A stretch of DNA of 64,000 nucleotides, from contig NZ_JACHJP010000002.1 in NCBI RefSeq assembly GCF_014203715.1, forward strand, positions 1,116,001-1,180,000, given 5' to 3'. Of the stretch, positions 39,338-51,252 are shown piece by piece. Made by a program: the position numbers and the translations under genes. The notes under the pieces are model-generated. The model ran no database searches. It was not told the DNA's origin and worked only from the letters and a program-made list of their open reading frames with translations. Positions within the stretch are counted from its first letter, which is position 1. Each line of letters opens with the position of its first letter. This stretch comes from Streptosporangium saharense. GTDB lineage: Bacteria > Actinomycetota > Actinomycetes > Streptosporangiales > Streptosporangiaceae.

Positions 39338-39418
39338 CTATGAGGCGTTACTTGAAGTGATTTTTCGTACTAAGGCACTACACGGCGGAGTACGTCCGGG
39401 TTCATCGCGCCGGGGCAC

Positions 39419-40144
39419 CTACCCCTCCCCGGTAGCCGCCCCCTCGGGCCCCGCCGGGGCCGCGCCTTGGCGCCGCACGTCCTCCCAGTCCACGTTCTCC
39501 CACTGGGCGCTCTTCCAGTCGTCGCCGAACAGGCGGGCGGAGACGTTGGCCTGGGCGATCCGGCGCAGCGCCGCGACCAGCGCGTCCCCCAGCGAGGTCC
39601 CGACGACGACGATCTCGATCATGCGCTCCAGGTTCGGCTCCTCGGCCATGCCCGCGACGTCGGCCCCGGCGATCACACCCGCCGCCTCGGCGTAGTCGTC
39701 GAGCCGGGCGAGGATGCCGTCGTAGCCGAGCCCGCGCAGGGTGAGCAGCACCCCGGCCACACTCCGCATCGGCGGGCTGTCGGGATGGTGCCGCCAGCCG
39801 TGCCTGGCGATCAGGTCCTCGGCCTCGCGCATCGCCGCGGCCCACTCCTCGCCCTCCCCCGGCTCACGCCGGGTCGTGATGCTCGTCTGGGCGTGGCCGA
39901 GACGGTCGTGCAGGCCGTGCGAGGGATCGTCGAGGTGGCCGAGCACCTCGCGGATCGCGGCGATCGACAGGCCCGCGTAGTCGGCCATCGCCCGCACCAG
40001 CCGGATCCGCCGTACATGCTCCTGGCCGTATTTCGCCTGGTTGGGGCTGGTCCGCTCCCCGCTGGGAAGCAGCCCCTCCCGCAGGTAGAACTTGATCATC
40101 GGGACCGAGACACCCGTCGCCCGACTCAGGTCCGCCATCCGCAC
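39419..40144 (-). CDS. MerR family transcriptional regulator
   Basis: A 241-aa regulator. The winged HTH starts at residue 3 ([20 protein letters not shown], then REGLLPSGERTSPNQAKYG), followed by the dimer helix. The 150-residue C-terminal part is unrelated to metal-binding MerR proteins and has no Cys, so an organic ligand is likelier. GTG at 40144 is chosen because GAGGAGG lies 8 nt upstream. Divergent from a membrane protein gene across a 30-bp palindrome, which is probably its operator. Confidence 0.9.
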   Translation of the reverse strand: MRMADLSRATGVSVPMIKFYLREGLLPSGERTSPNQAKYGQEHVRRIRLVRAMADYAGLSIAAIREVLGHLDDPSHGLHDRLGHAQTSITTRREPGEGEEWAAAMREAEDLIARHGWRHHPDSPPMRSVAGVLLTLRGLGYDGILARLDDYAEAAGVIAGADVAGMAEEPNLERMIEIVVVGTSLGDALVAALRRIAQANVSARLFGDDWKSAQWENVDWEDVRRQGAAPAGPEGAATGEG

Positions 40145-40182
40145 CGCAGCCACCTCCTCTTGTGATCACGCCTAAGTTTAGC

Positions 40183-40212
40183 TATAGATAACGGATAAAT
40201 CCGTTATCTATA
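40183..40212. promoter_or_regulatory. 30-bp perfect palindrome, probable MerR operator
   Basis: TATAGATAACGGAT (40183-40196) and its exact complement (40199-40212) are separated by AA. It lies in the 81-bp gap between the divergent MerR and membrane-protein genes, ending 13 nt before the latter's ATG. Position and symmetry fit a MerR dimer site. Confidence 0.75.
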
Positions 40213-40225
40213 TGAAGGACCTTGG

Positions 40226-41173
40226 ATGACCCGCTGGCACCGCCCGCTCCTCCTGATGTCCGCGATCATGGCCGTCCTGGCCGTCATCTCCCTGTTCGGC
40301 GTCTTCCTCGACCATCGCGTCCTTGACGGCCTGCCCATCTGGCTCAAGCCCCTGAAATTCACCCTCTCCTTCGTCGCCTACGGCCTGACCTGGGCCTGGC
40401 TACTGTCCCTGCGGCGTACGGCACAGCGCCTGAGCTGGCTGCTCGGCAGCGTGATGGCGATCGCGTGCGTCGTCGAGATCACGGTGATCATCAGCCAGGT
40501 CATCCGGGGACGGCACAGCCACTTCAACTTCTCCACGGCGCTGGACTCGTCCCTGTACGCCCTGATGGGCACGACCGTCATGGTCCTCATGCTGACCAAC
40601 CTGGCCGCGGCCTTCCTGGTGCTGTTCGAGCGTCAGGCGACCCCGGCCGACACCTGGGCGATCCGCATCGGCCTCGTCGTCTCGGCGGCCGGTCTCGCCG
40701 TGGCCATCCTGATGCTCCCGCCGACCTCCGCCCAGCTCGCCGACACCACCGCCGCCGTCCTCGGCGCGCACAGCGTCGGCGTCCCCGACGGCGGCCCCGG
40801 CCTGTCCCTGCTCGGCTGGAGCACGACCGGCGGCGACCTGCGCGTGCCGCACTTCTTCGGCATGCACGCCCTGCAGGTGCTGCCGCTGCTGGCCCTGCTC
40901 ACCCGGGGCATCCGCGACCAGGTTGTACGGCTGCGCCTCATCCTGATCGCCGGAGCCGGTTACACCGGCCTGGTGGCGCTGGTGACCTGGCAGGCGCTGC
41001 GCGGCCAGCCCCTGGTGCGGCCCGACGCCCTCACCCTGGGCGTGGCGGGTCTGCTCGTGGCCGGGATGGCCGTCGCCGTACCGCTGTGCCTGCTGCCGCG
41101 GCGCGGGCGTGTGAGCCCCGTCACCGTGGAGCCCGTCGCAGACGTGCGGGAGAGCGCGACGGTCGAGGCGTAG
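40226..41173 (+). CDS. Polytopic membrane protein controlled by the divergent MerR regulator
   Basis: A 315-aa protein of no family I can name with confidence. About eight hydrophobic helices. Conserved-looking polar segments: IWLKPLKFTLSFVAYGLTWA, GRHSHFNFSTALDSSLYALM and LRVPHFFGMHALQVLPLLAL, with His near the membrane that could bind heme or metal. ATG at 40226 has AAGGA 8 nt upstream. The short soluble tail is acidic. Regulation by the adjacent MerR protein is likely. Confidence 0.75.
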   Translation: MTRWHRPLLLMSAIMAVLAVISLFGVFLDHRVLDGLPIWLKPLKFTLSFVAYGLTWAWLLSLRRTAQRLSWLLGSVMAIACVVEITVIISQVIRGRHSHFNFSTALDSSLYALMGTTVMVLMLTNLAAAFLVLFERQATPADTWAIRIGLVVSAAGLAVAILMLPPTSAQLADTTAAVLGAHSVGVPDGGPGLSLLGWSTTGGDLRVPHFFGMHALQVLPLLALLTRGIRDQVVRLRLILIAGAGYTGLVALVTWQALRGQPLVRPDALTLGVAGLLVAGMAVAVPLCLLPRRGRVSPVTVEPVADVRESATVEA

Positions 41174-41492
41174 GGCGGTCACGGCAGAAAACCGGAAAAC
41201 CAACCGTGACCGGCGCGAGGGGCCGGTCCGCTGGTCACAGCCCGTGCCCCGGTCCCAACGATCTTCGGACCGCCCTAACGCCAGCGGTATACCTGGCATT
41301 CGGGATTGGACAGAACCGCTTCGCCACCGCACCATTGCGGAGGTGACTCATGCCAATCTAACGATCTGGCCATGGATTCCCACCGCTCAACAGGTATGAT
41401 CATCAAAATCCGGGAGCCACCCGGGCCGAAGATGCCAAAGATCATTAAAATCCGGGTATAACGGCTGGGACTGGAGCAGCAGGAGGCCCCCC
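41174..41492. other. 319-nt gap with a hairpin and 42-bp-spaced repeats
   Basis: GTGACCGGCG (41206-41215) and CGCTGGTCAC (41229-41238) form an imperfect 10-bp hairpin that may end the membrane-protein transcript. The right part holds the direct repeats described separately and a TATAAC box near 41457. No gene is seen. Confidence 0.5.
41398..41456 (+). repeat. Pair of 17-bp direct repeats ahead of the small membrane peptide gene
   Basis: GATCATCAAAATCCGGG (41398-41414) and GATCATTAAAATCCGGG (41440-41456) differ at one base and are exactly 42 bp apart, four helical turns. The second abuts TATAAC. Tandem activator sites are the simplest reading. Confidence 0.65.
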
Positions 41493-41654
41493 ATGCAGGT
41501 CAAGAAGGTCGCCACCTATGTCGCGGTGGCGTTCGTGGCCTTTTATCTGTTCACCAGGCCCGCCGACGCGGCGAACGCGGTGAACGGAGTCTTCGACGGG
41601 ATCGTGAGGGCGGCGGACCAACTGTCGCTGTTCTTCACACGTGTGTTGAGCTGA
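41493..41654 (+). CDS. 53-aa single-helix membrane peptide
   Basis: ATG at 41493 follows AGGAGG at 6 nt. The product starts MQVKKVATYVAVAFVAFYLF, a basic end then one hydrophobic helix. It continues TRPADAANAVNGVFDGIVRA, an amphipathic stretch, and ends FFTRVLS. High-GC codon use and a clear ribosome site support it as real. Function unknown. Its regulated-looking promoter suggests inducible expression. Confidence 0.75.
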   Translation: MQVKKVATYVAVAFVAFYLFTRPADAANAVNGVFDGIVRAADQLSLFFTRVLS

Positions 41655-41793
41655 CCGACGGTGGGGGTTCTCCCCACCCCTGACCTGTTTCTCAGGCGCT
41701 TCCGCACGCCCCACGCGGAAGCGCGTACCCCGTGACGCCGCGTCGCCACGCGATGTGCTTCCACTGCCCTTCGGGACGTGTTACCCAGGGAGC

Positions 41794-43188
41794 ATGGCAG
41801 AGCGCTACAGCGTCACCGGGGTCCATCCACCCGATCCCGCGGAGCGGCGCGTCCTCGAACGCGTCGAAACGGAGGGCATCGAGCTGGTCCGTTTCCTGTA
41901 CGCCGACCACGGCGGGGTGATCCGCGGCAAGGCCGCCTCCCGCTCCCGGCTCGCGGAACGGCTCGGCTCGGGCATCGGGCACACCGTGGCGATGATGGCG
42001 ATGAACATGCTCGACCAGCTCCAGGAGGTCGAGGGGCTCGGCCCGGTCGGTGAGGTCCGTCTGGTGCCTGATCCGTCCACCTTCGTCGCCCTCCCCTACG
42101 CCCCCGGCGCCGCGGCCATGCTGGCGGACCTGCGTCAGATCGACGGCTCCCCGTGGGCGGCGTGCCCGCGCACCTTCCTCCGCGAGGCCGTCGCCACCCT
42201 GGCGAAGGAGGGGCTCGTCGCGGTCGCCGCCTTCGAGCCCGAGTTCACCCTGGGCCGCCGCGTCCCCGGCGCCGACGGCGAGCCGGACAGGCTCGTCCCG
42301 CTGGACGACAGCCTCTGCTACGCCACCTCCGGTTTCGACCTGGCCCACGACTACGCCATGCGCCTGGTGCGCGCCCTGCAGGCGCAGGGGCTGCGGGTCG
42401 AGCACTACCACCCCGAGCTCGGCCACGGTCAGCAGGAGCTGTCCGTCCGGCACGCCCAGGCCATGCGCGCCGCCGACAACCAGGTCATCTACCGGGAGAC
42501 CGCCAGGGGCGTAGCCTTCGGCATGTCGCTGTGGGCCTCCCTCGCCCCGAAGCCGATCGCCGACCAGGCGGGTAACGGGGCGCACCTGCACCTGTCCCTG
42601 TGGGATCCCGAGCTGCGCGCCAACGCCTTCGGCGACCCCGCCGACCGGTACGGCGCCTCGGCGATCGCCTACCGGTTCATCGGCGGCCTCCTCGCGCACC
42701 TTCCCGCGCTCACCGCCCTGACCTGCGGCTCGGTGAACAGCTTCCGGCGTCTGGGGCCGAGGATGTGGTCGAGCGCCTACGCCTGCTACGGCATGGACAA
42801 CAGGGAGGCCGCGGTGCGGATCTGCTCCCCCATGCGCGGGGCGGCCGAGGCGTCGGCCAATCTGGAGATCAAGCCCTCCGACTCCTCGGCCAACCCCTAC
42901 CTGTCGCTCGGCGCCGTCATCCACGCGGGCCTGGACGGCATCCGCAGGGGGCTCGACCCCGGCGAGGCCGTCGACGTCGATCCCGCCACGCTCCCCGAGG
43001 GCAGCCTCCCCCGGCTGCCGCGCTCGCTGGAGGAGGCCCTGGACGCCCTTGAGGCCGACGAACTGCTGATGAACGCCCTCGGTCCGCTCCGGGCCTCCGC
43101 CTATCTGGCCGTCAAGCGCTCCGAGGCCCGTGCCTTCGCGGCCGAGGACGTCCCCTACGAACTGTTCAACCACTTCCGCGCCTTCTGA
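41794..43188 (+). CDS. Glutamine synthetase family protein (gamma-glutamyl-amine ligase-like)
   Basis: A 464-aa GS-fold enzyme. Metal and ATP motifs: AFEPEFTLGRR, HPELGHGQQELS, GNGAHLHLSLWDPELRANAF, RLGPRMWSSAYACYGMDNRE and NLEIKPSDSSANPYLSLGAV. It lacks the adenylylation-loop context of GlnA and has the NGAHLH variation common in GlnA3/GlnA4-type ligases acting on polyamines or ethanolamine. Substrate is not decided by sequence. ATG at 41794 follows GGGAG. Convergent with the MFS gene at a 4-nt gap. Confidence 0.88.
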   Translation: MAERYSVTGVHPPDPAERRVLERVETEGIELVRFLYADHGGVIRGKAASRSRLAERLGSGIGHTVAMMAMNMLDQLQEVEGLGPVGEVRLVPDPSTFVALPYAPGAAAMLADLRQIDGSPWAACPRTFLREAVATLAKEGLVAVAAFEPEFTLGRRVPGADGEPDRLVPLDDSLCYATSGFDLAHDYAMRLVRALQAQGLRVEHYHPELGHGQQELSVRHAQAMRAADNQVIYRETARGVAFGMSLWASLAPKPIADQAGNGAHLHLSLWDPELRANAFGDPADRYGASAIAYRFIGGLLAHLPALTALTCGSVNSFRRLGPRMWSSAYACYGMDNREAAVRICSPMRGAAEASANLEIKPSDSSANPYLSLGAVIHAGLDGIRRGLDPGEAVDVDPATLPEGSLPRLPRSLEEALDALEADELLMNALGPLRASAYLAVKRSEARAFAAEDVPYELFNHFRAF

Positions 43189-43192
43189 GAAC

Positions 43193-44611
43193 TCACCTCC
43201 GGCGCGGCTCGCGCAGCACGAGGAGGGCGACGGCGAGGGCGGCGAGGAGAAGTCCCGTGCCGACGGTGAAGGCCAGACGGTAGCCACCGGTCAGCGCCAC
43301 GGCCTGGCTCGCGCCGCCGGTGAGCAGGTCCCCGGTGCGGGAGGCCGCCAGGGTCGAGAGCACCGCGACACCCAGGGCCATGCCGATCTGCTGCGTGGTG
43401 TTGAACAGCCCGGAGGCGAGCCCGGCGTCGCCCTCCCCCGCGCCGGACATGCCGAGCGTGGTCAGCGCCGGGAGGGCGAGGCCGAAGCCCGCCGCGAGCA
43501 GCATCACCGGGAGCAGGTCGGTGACGTAGTCGGCACGCACCGGAAGGCGGACGAGCAGCCCGAGGAGCACGACCAGGAGCACCAGCCCCGCCAGCAGCAC
43601 CCTGCGCTCCCCGAAGCGGACGTTGAGCCTGGCGGAGACTCCCAGGGAGACCACGCCGATGACCACGGCGGCGGGGAGCATCGCGAAGCCGGTCCGTGCC
43701 GCGCCGTACCCGAGGACCCGCTGCAGGTAGAGGGCCAGGAGGATCTGGAAGGAGAACAGCGCCGCCACCATCAGGACCTGGACCAGGTTGGCCCCGGAGA
43801 CACCGCGTGACCTGAGGATCCGCAGCGGCATGAGGGGGGTCCGCGCGGTGGCCTGGCGGAGGAGGAACCCGGCGAGCAGGGCGAGGGACAGGGCGCCGAG
43901 GCCGAGGGTGCGCGCCGAGAGCCAGCCGTGCTCCCCGGTGCCGACGACGGTGTAGATGCCGAGCATCAGACCGGCGGTGACCAGGAGGGCGCCGAGCGCG
44001 TCGGCCCCCGCGGCGAGGCCGAGCCCACGGTCGGTGGGCAGCGCGGGTACGGCCACCGCCAGCGCCGCGAGCCCGATCGGCAGGTTGATGAAGAAGATCC
44101 AGTGCCAGGAGAGGGCGTCGGTGAGGAGGCCGCCGAGCACCTGGCCGATCGAGGCGCCCGCGGCTCCGGTGAAGCTGAAGACGGCGATCGCCCTGGCGCG
44201 CTCCCGGGGGTCGGTGAACAGCGTCACCAGGATGCCCAGGCCGACCGCGGAGGCCGCGGCGCTGCCGACCCCCTGCAGGAAGCGGGCGACGATCAGCGTC
44301 TCGGCGGTGGTGGACACCCCGGCCAGCACGGAGGCCGCGACGAAGACCACGGTCCCCGCCAGGAAGACGCGTTTGCGGCCGACCAGGTCGCCGAGCCGTC
44401 CGGCCAGCAGCAGGAGGCTGCCGAACGCGATCAGGTAGGCGTTGACCACCCAGCTCAGTCCGGCCGGGGAGAATCCCAGGTCGTTCTGGATGGCCGGCAT
44501 CGCCACGGTCACGATGCTGCCGTCGAGGATGGTCATCAGCAGGCTCGTGGCGATGGCCCCGAGGGCGGTCCAGCGGGACCGTGACATGGGAGGGGCGGAG
44601 ACGAGGGACAT
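43193..44611 (-). CDS. DHA2/EmrB-type MFS drug:H+ antiporter
   Basis: A 472-aa membrane protein with about 14 helices. DHA2 signature: LLMTILDGSIVTVAMPAIQN at helix 1, then GRLGDLVGRKRVFLAG (loop 2-3 motif A) and the antiporter motif C region GAAGASIGQVLGGLLTDALS. It probably expels a toxic organic compound. ATG at 44611; ATG at 44587 is also possible. Its ribosome site lies in a hairpin. Directly downstream of a MarR-family gene on the same strand. Confidence 0.93.
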   Translation of the reverse strand: MSLVSAPPMSRSRWTALGAIATSLLMTILDGSIVTVAMPAIQNDLGFSPAGLSWVVNAYLIAFGSLLLLAGRLGDLVGRKRVFLAGTVVFVAASVLAGVSTTAETLIVARFLQGVGSAAASAVGLGILVTLFTDPRERARAIAVFSFTGAAGASIGQVLGGLLTDALSWHWIFFINLPIGLAALAVAVPALPTDRGLGLAAGADALGALLVTAGLMLGIYTVVGTGEHGWLSARTLGLGALSLALLAGFLLRQATARTPLMPLRILRSRGVSGANLVQVLMVAALFSFQILLALYLQRVLGYGAARTGFAMLPAAVVIGVVSLGVSARLNVRFGERRVLLAGLVLLVVLLGLLVRLPVRADYVTDLLPVMLLAAGFGLALPALTTLGMSGAGEGDAGLASGLFNTTQQIGMALGVAVLSTLAASRTGDLLTGGASQAVALTGGYRLAFTVGTGLLLAALAVALLVLREPRRR

Positions 44612-44615
44612 GGAT

Positions 44616-44647
44616 TCTCTCCTGTCGGACGAGGACGACAGGAGAGA
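44616..44647 (-). promoter_or_regulatory. Hairpin enclosing the MFS gene ribosome site
   Basis: TCTCTCCTGTCG (44616-44627) and CGACAGGAGAGA (44636-44647) pair perfectly over 12 bp with an 8-nt loop. In the mRNA the arm next to the start holds AGGAGAG, the Shine-Dalgarno, 4 nt before ATG. Either an operator or a translation-blocking stem. Confidence 0.6.
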
Positions 44648-44687
44648 CCGTAGCAGATAGTTTTGTAGTAGACGATTTCTTTCGGGA

Positions 44688-45176
44688 CTAGCTTGTCCGC
44701 TGGCGGGCGCGCCGTACCGGCTGGGGGTTCTCCGCGGGGGTGGCCAGGTGGCCGGTCGCCAGGCGCCCGAGCGCCCGCAGGAGGATCTCCCGCTCCTCCT
44801 CGGGGAGCGCCGCGAGCGCCTCCCGGTGCACGCGGTCGACGATCTCCTGGCTCCGCTCGGCGATCCGCGCGCCGTCCTCGGTGACCGCGATGATCCTGGC
44901 CCGCCGGTCCGTGCTGGACGGGCGGCGCTCGGCGAGACCGGCCTGCTCCAGGGCGTCCACCGTCACCACCATCGTGGTCTTGTCCATGTCACCGATCTCG
45001 GCGAGCTGGATCTGGGTGCGCTCCTCCTCAAGGGCGTGCACCAGCACACAGTGCATGCGGGCCGTGAGCCCCAGCTCGGCGAGCGCGGCGGCCATCCGGG
45101 TCCGCAGGACATGGCCGGTGTGGTCCAGCAGGAACGACAGGTCGGGCGCTGTGCTGGTCGGTGCCATGGCGGTCAT
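44688..45176 (-). CDS. MarR family transcriptional regulator
   Basis: A 162-aa winged-helix repressor-type protein. Recognition region: IQLAEIGDMDKTTMVVTVDA, with LEQAGLAERRPSSTDRRARI and IAVTEDGARIAE, the beta-wing and following helix of MarR proteins. ATG at 45176 is selected among 45194, 45176 and 45167. Lies 76 nt upstream of the MFS pump gene and probably represses it and itself until a substrate binds. Confidence 0.92.
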   Translation of the reverse strand: MTAMAPTSTAPDLSFLLDHTGHVLRTRMAAALAELGLTARMHCVLVHALEEERTQIQLAEIGDMDKTTMVVTVDALEQAGLAERRPSSTDRRARIIAVTEDGARIAERSQEIVDRVHREALAALPEEEREILLRALGRLATGHLATPAENPQPVRRARQRTS

Positions 45177-45272
45177 GCCCACCAGCATAGTCACCGGTTC
45201 CGTAGCGGATCATCCGGCGAGAATCCACCCCGACCGGCAGCGCGGCGAGCCGCCCCCGGCGGGGGACTTCGC

Positions 45273-45502
45273 CTGGAGACGGTGTTGGGCGCGCTGCGCA
45301 TCCGGATCGTGCGCGAACTGCTGGTCGAGCGGGAACGGTTCGGCCTCGACCGCCCCAAGTCGTCGCTTTCACCACTTCAGAGGCCGGGCTCATCAGGCGG
45401 CGTCAGTACGGCCTGGAGCGTCGCGGTCACGTGCGCGTGACCGATCTGGAGGCCCGCTTCCCCGGCCTGCTGGACCTGATCGTCGCCCGGACCCCCGGCT
45501 GA
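45273..45502 (+). pseudogene. Remnant of an ArsR-type winged-helix regulator
   Basis: One frame reads LETVLGALRIRIVRELLVER then ERFGLDRPKSSLS, close to the ArsR HTH (ALxxxxRLxIVRxL...DRPKSSLSHHF). Near 45369-45375 it breaks, and a different frame continues EAGLIRRRQYGLERRGHVRV then DLEARFPGLLDLIVARTPG to a stop at 45500-45502. Deletions have removed the recognition-helix end and the usual ADPTR segment. No start with a ribosome site. A decayed gene. Confidence 0.7.
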
Positions 45503-45528
45503 GCCGCGCGGAGGCCCGGCGAGTCACC

Positions 45529-46299
45529 TCAGCGGACGGGATGCCCCGCCGCGCGCAGGGCGTCCTTCACCTCGCCGATCCTGAGCTGGCCGAAGTGGAA
45601 AACCGAGGCCGCCAGGACCGCGTCCGCCCCCGCCTCGACGGCCGGGGGGAAGTCCTCAAGCGCCCCGGCCCCGCCGCTGGCGATCACCGGCACCGAGACC
45701 ACCGCCCGCACCGCGCGGATCATCTCCAGGTCGTAGCCCTGCTTGGTGCCGTCCCCGTCCATGGAGTTGAGCAGGATCTCCCCCGCGCCGAGCTCCTCGG
45801 CCCTGCGGGCCCACTCGACCGCGTCGAGCCCGGTGCCCCGGCGCCCTCCGTGGGTGGTGACCTCGAACCCCGAGGGGGTCGGCGGGCCGTCCACGACGCG
45901 GCGGGCGTCGACGGACAGCACGATGCACTGCGCGCCGTACCGCTGGGACGCCTCCGTCAGCAGTTCGGGCCTGGCGATGGCGGCCGTGTTCAGCCCGACC
46001 TTGTCGGCGCCCGCCCGCAGCAGCCTGTCCACGTCCTCGACGGAGCGCACTCCCCCGCCGACGGTCAGCGGGATGAAGACCTGCTCGGCCGTCCTGCGCA
46101 CCACGTCGTAGGTCGTGGAACGGTCGGAGCTCGACGCCGTGATGTCCAGGAACGTCAGCTCGTCGGCCCCCTCCGCGTCGTAACGGCGGGCCAGCTCGAC
46201 CGGGTCCCCCGCGTCGCGGAGGTTCTCGAAGTTGACTCCCTTGACCACCCGCCCGGCGTCCACGTCCAGGCAGGGGATCACACGTACCGCGACGGTCAT
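45529..46299 (-). CDS. hisF: Imidazole glycerol phosphate synthase, cyclase subunit
   Basis: A 256-aa TIM barrel forming imidazole glycerol phosphate and AICAR with ammonia from HisH. Catalytic Asp residues are in [20 protein letters not shown] and VLSVDARRV; phosphate sites are [10 protein letters not shown] and [16 protein letters not shown] at 46299 overlaps the hisA stop (ATGA). It ends the main his operon. Confidence 0.97.
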   Translation of the reverse strand: MTVAVRVIPCLDVDAGRVVKGVNFENLRDAGDPVELARRYDAEGADELTFLDITASSSDRSTTYDVVRRTAEQVFIPLTVGGGVRSVEDVDRLLRAGADKVGLNTAAIARPELLTEASQRYGAQCIVLSVDARRVVDGPPTPSGFEVTTHGGRRGTGLDAVEWARRAEELGAGEILLNSMDGDGTKQGYDLEMIRAVRAVVSVPVIASGGAGALEDFPPAVEAGADAVLAASVFHFGQLRIGEVKDALRAAGHPVR

Positions 46300-47015
46300 C
46301 CGACAGCCGCCAGGGCGTCCTCCAGGGTGAACGCCTGGGCGTAGAGCGCCTTGCCGACGATCGCGCCCTCGACGCCGAGCGGGACCAGCTCGGCCAGGGC
46401 CCGCAGGTCGTCCAGGGAGGAGACGCCGCCGCTGGCGACCACGGGCCTTTCCGTGCGGGAGCAGACCTCGCGGAGCAGGTCCAGGTTGGGGCCGCGCAGC
46501 GTGCCGTCCTTGGTGACGTCGGTGACGACGTAGCGGGGGCAGCCGTCGCGCTCAAGGCGTTCGAGCACCTCCCACAGGTCGCCGCCCTCCTCGGTCCAGC
46601 CCCGGGCGGCCAGGGTGGTGCCGCGCACGTCCAGGCCGATCGCGATGCGGTCGCCGTACTCAGCGATGATCTTGGAGCACCAGACGGGGTTCTCCAGGGC
46701 GGCGGTGCCGATGTTGACGCGGCGGCAGCCGGTGGCCAGCGCCGCCTCAAGGGAGGCGTCGTCGCGGATGCCGCCGGACATCTCGACCTTCACGTCGAGC
46801 GCGCCGACCACGGAGGCGAGCAGCTCACGGTTGGAGCCCCGGCCGAAGGCCGCGTCGAGGTCGACCAGATGGATCCACTCGGCGCCCGCCTCCTGCCAGG
46901 CGAGTGCGGCGGACAGCGGGTCGCCGTACGAGGTCTCGGTGCCCGCCGCCCCCTGGACCAGGCGGACCGCCTGGCCGTCTGCGACGTCCACGGCGGGCAG
47001 CAACTCTAGCGACAT
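46296..47015 (-). CDS. priA: HisA/PriA phosphoribosyl isomerase
   Basis: A 239-aa TIM-barrel isomerase. Motifs: [52 protein letters not shown] and [15 protein letters not shown]. In actinobacteria without trpF this enzyme (PriA) isomerises both ProFAR and PRA, linking His and Trp synthesis. No trpF is seen near the trp genes here, which fits. ATG at 47015 follows GGAGG. Bifunctionality is inferred, not shown. Confidence 0.93.
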   Translation of the reverse strand: MSLELLPAVDVADGQAVRLVQGAAGTETSYGDPLSAALAWQEAGAEWIHLVDLDAAFGRGSNRELLASVVGALDVKVEMSGGIRDDASLEAALATGCRRVNIGTAALENPVWCSKIIAEYGDRIAIGLDVRGTTLAARGWTEEGGDLWEVLERLERDGCPRYVVTDVTKDGTLRGPNLDLLREVCSRTERPVVASGGVSSLDDLRALAELVPLGVEGAIVGKALYAQAFTLEDALAAVG

Positions 47016-47019
47016 CTGA

Positions 47020-47361
47020 TCAGGACCTCCGGTCGAAGACGAGAGTGATAAAAACCGGTACAAGCAGAATAGAAAGGACAAACACCCCGAACCGTGCGGC
47101 CCACGAGGACCACAGCAGCCAGGCGATGACCTGCGCGATGAGGAACAGCACCGCCACGAGGCCGTTCTGCGCCCTGCGGCGGCGGGCCTTGATGCCGCGC
47201 TGGGCGGCGATCCTGACGGGCCTGCGGGGCAGCAGGGCGGTGACCCGGCCCGCCAGCTCACGCCGCCGCGCGAGCCTGGCCTCCCGTACGGCGCGCAGGG
47301 CGGCCTGCTTCGCCTGCTCGGCCTCGCGTTCCGCCCTGCGCCTGGCCCGCTCCCTGCTCAC
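47020..47361 (-). CDS. Small basic membrane protein of the his operon
   Basis: A 113-aa protein. Residues 1-65 are strongly basic and helical ([20 protein letters not shown]), followed by two hydrophobic helices ([16 protein letters not shown] and [19 protein letters not shown]). It lies between hisH and hisA and is probably co-transcribed. Function unknown; a similarly placed membrane protein is common in actinobacterial his operons. Confidence 0.8.
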   Translation of the reverse strand: MSRERARRRAEREAEQAKQAALRAVREARLARRRELAGRVTALLPRRPVRIAAQRGIKARRRRAQNGLVAVLFLIAQVIAWLLWSSWAARFGVFVLSILLVPVFITLVFDRRS

Positions 47362-47383
47362 GGGAGCCTCGACGGCGAGGACA

Positions 47384-48013
47384 TCACCCGAGGCTGTCGA
47401 GCCAGTTGGTGAGCAGTTGCGCCCCCGCGTCGCCCGACTTCTCCGGATGGAACTGGGTAGCCGTCAGCGGGCCGTTCTCCACCGCCGCGACGAACGGCAC
47501 CCCGTGCTCCGACCAGGTGACCAGGGGGTCGGTGAACCCCGGCCCCGCCTTGAGCTCCCAGTCGCGCACGCCGTAGGAGTGCACGAAGTAGAAGCGCGTC
47601 TGCGGGTCGAGCCCGGCGAACAGCACGCTGCCCTCGGGAGCGTTGACGGTGTTCCACCCCATGTGGGGCAGGACCGGGGCCTCCAGCCGCTCGACGGTGC
47701 CCGGCCACTCGCCGCAGCCCTCGGTCGTGACACCGTGCTCGATGCCCGTCTCGAAGAGGATCTGCATGCCGACGCAGATGCCCAGCACCGGCCTGCCCGC
47801 GGACAGGCGGCGGTCGATGATGCGCTCCCCCCGCACGGCCCGCAGCCCCGCCATGCAGGCCGCGAAGGCACCGACGCCGGGAACGACCAGCCCGTCGGCC
47901 TCCATCGCCTGGTCGTAGTCGGAGCTGACCGTGACGGTCGCGCCGACCCTGGCCAGCGCCCGCTCGGCCGAGCGGAGGTTGCCCGAGCCGTAGTCCAGAA
48001 CCGTGATCCTCAT
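47384..48013 (-). CDS. hisH: Imidazole glycerol phosphate synthase, glutaminase subunit
   Basis: A 209-aa class I amidotransferase supplying ammonia to HisF. The nucleophile Cys is in [15 protein letters not shown]; the His-Glu pair is in [13 protein letters not shown]; the start [20 protein letters not shown] is typical. ATG at 48013 overlaps the stop of a 51-codon gene (ATGA). Confidence 0.96.
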   Translation of the reverse strand: MRITVLDYGSGNLRSAERALARVGATVTVSSDYDQAMEADGLVVPGVGAFAACMAGLRAVRGERIIDRRLSAGRPVLGICVGMQILFETGIEHGVTTEGCGEWPGTVERLEAPVLPHMGWNTVNAPEGSVLFAGLDPQTRFYFVHSYGVRDWELKAGPGFTDPLVTWSEHGVPFVAAVENGPLTATQFHPEKSGDAGAQLLTNWLDSLG

Positions 48014-48161
48014 CGCCACAGCACCGCCGCGGTGACCGCCATGGCCGCGAGCGCGCCCAGCAGCAGCGCGCCCTTCTTCAGGCCCTGCTTGAGGAAGGAC
48101 ACGACCCCGCCCACCAGGAACAGGGCGAGGAAGGCAAAGGCGACGGTCGTCCAGTTGTCGA

Positions 48162-48165
<4 letters not shown>
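48010..48165 (-). CDS. 51-aa membrane protein between hisB and hisH
   Basis: GTG at 48165 overlaps the hisB TGA (GTGA), and its own TGA overlaps the hisH ATG (ATGA). The product starts [20 protein letters not shown] and has two hydrophobic helices joined by LKQGLKKG. The double overlap leaves little doubt that it is translated. Function unknown. Confidence 0.8.
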
Positions 48166-51152
<2,987 letters not shown>

Positions 51153-51252
51153 CCGTCTAGTCTACGGAGGTCCGGCACCCGGTCTTGTTCCGTACCATCA
51201 TCCGGACACGCCCTTTACATTGTAGATTTTTCTGGGTGGTTAGACTCCCTCC

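Larger units (their letters stand above)
39015..39418. other. 404-nt promoter/leader region of the oxygenase-fold gene
   Basis: AT-rich for this genome between 39200 and 39370. It holds a minus-strand promoter (39262-39290), a 13-bp palindrome on its -10, several TGACAT/ATGTCA elements and a 240-nt untranslated leader. Short minus-strand ORFs exist (for example 39146-39244) but use rare codons and lack spaced ribosome sites. Confidence 0.55.
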
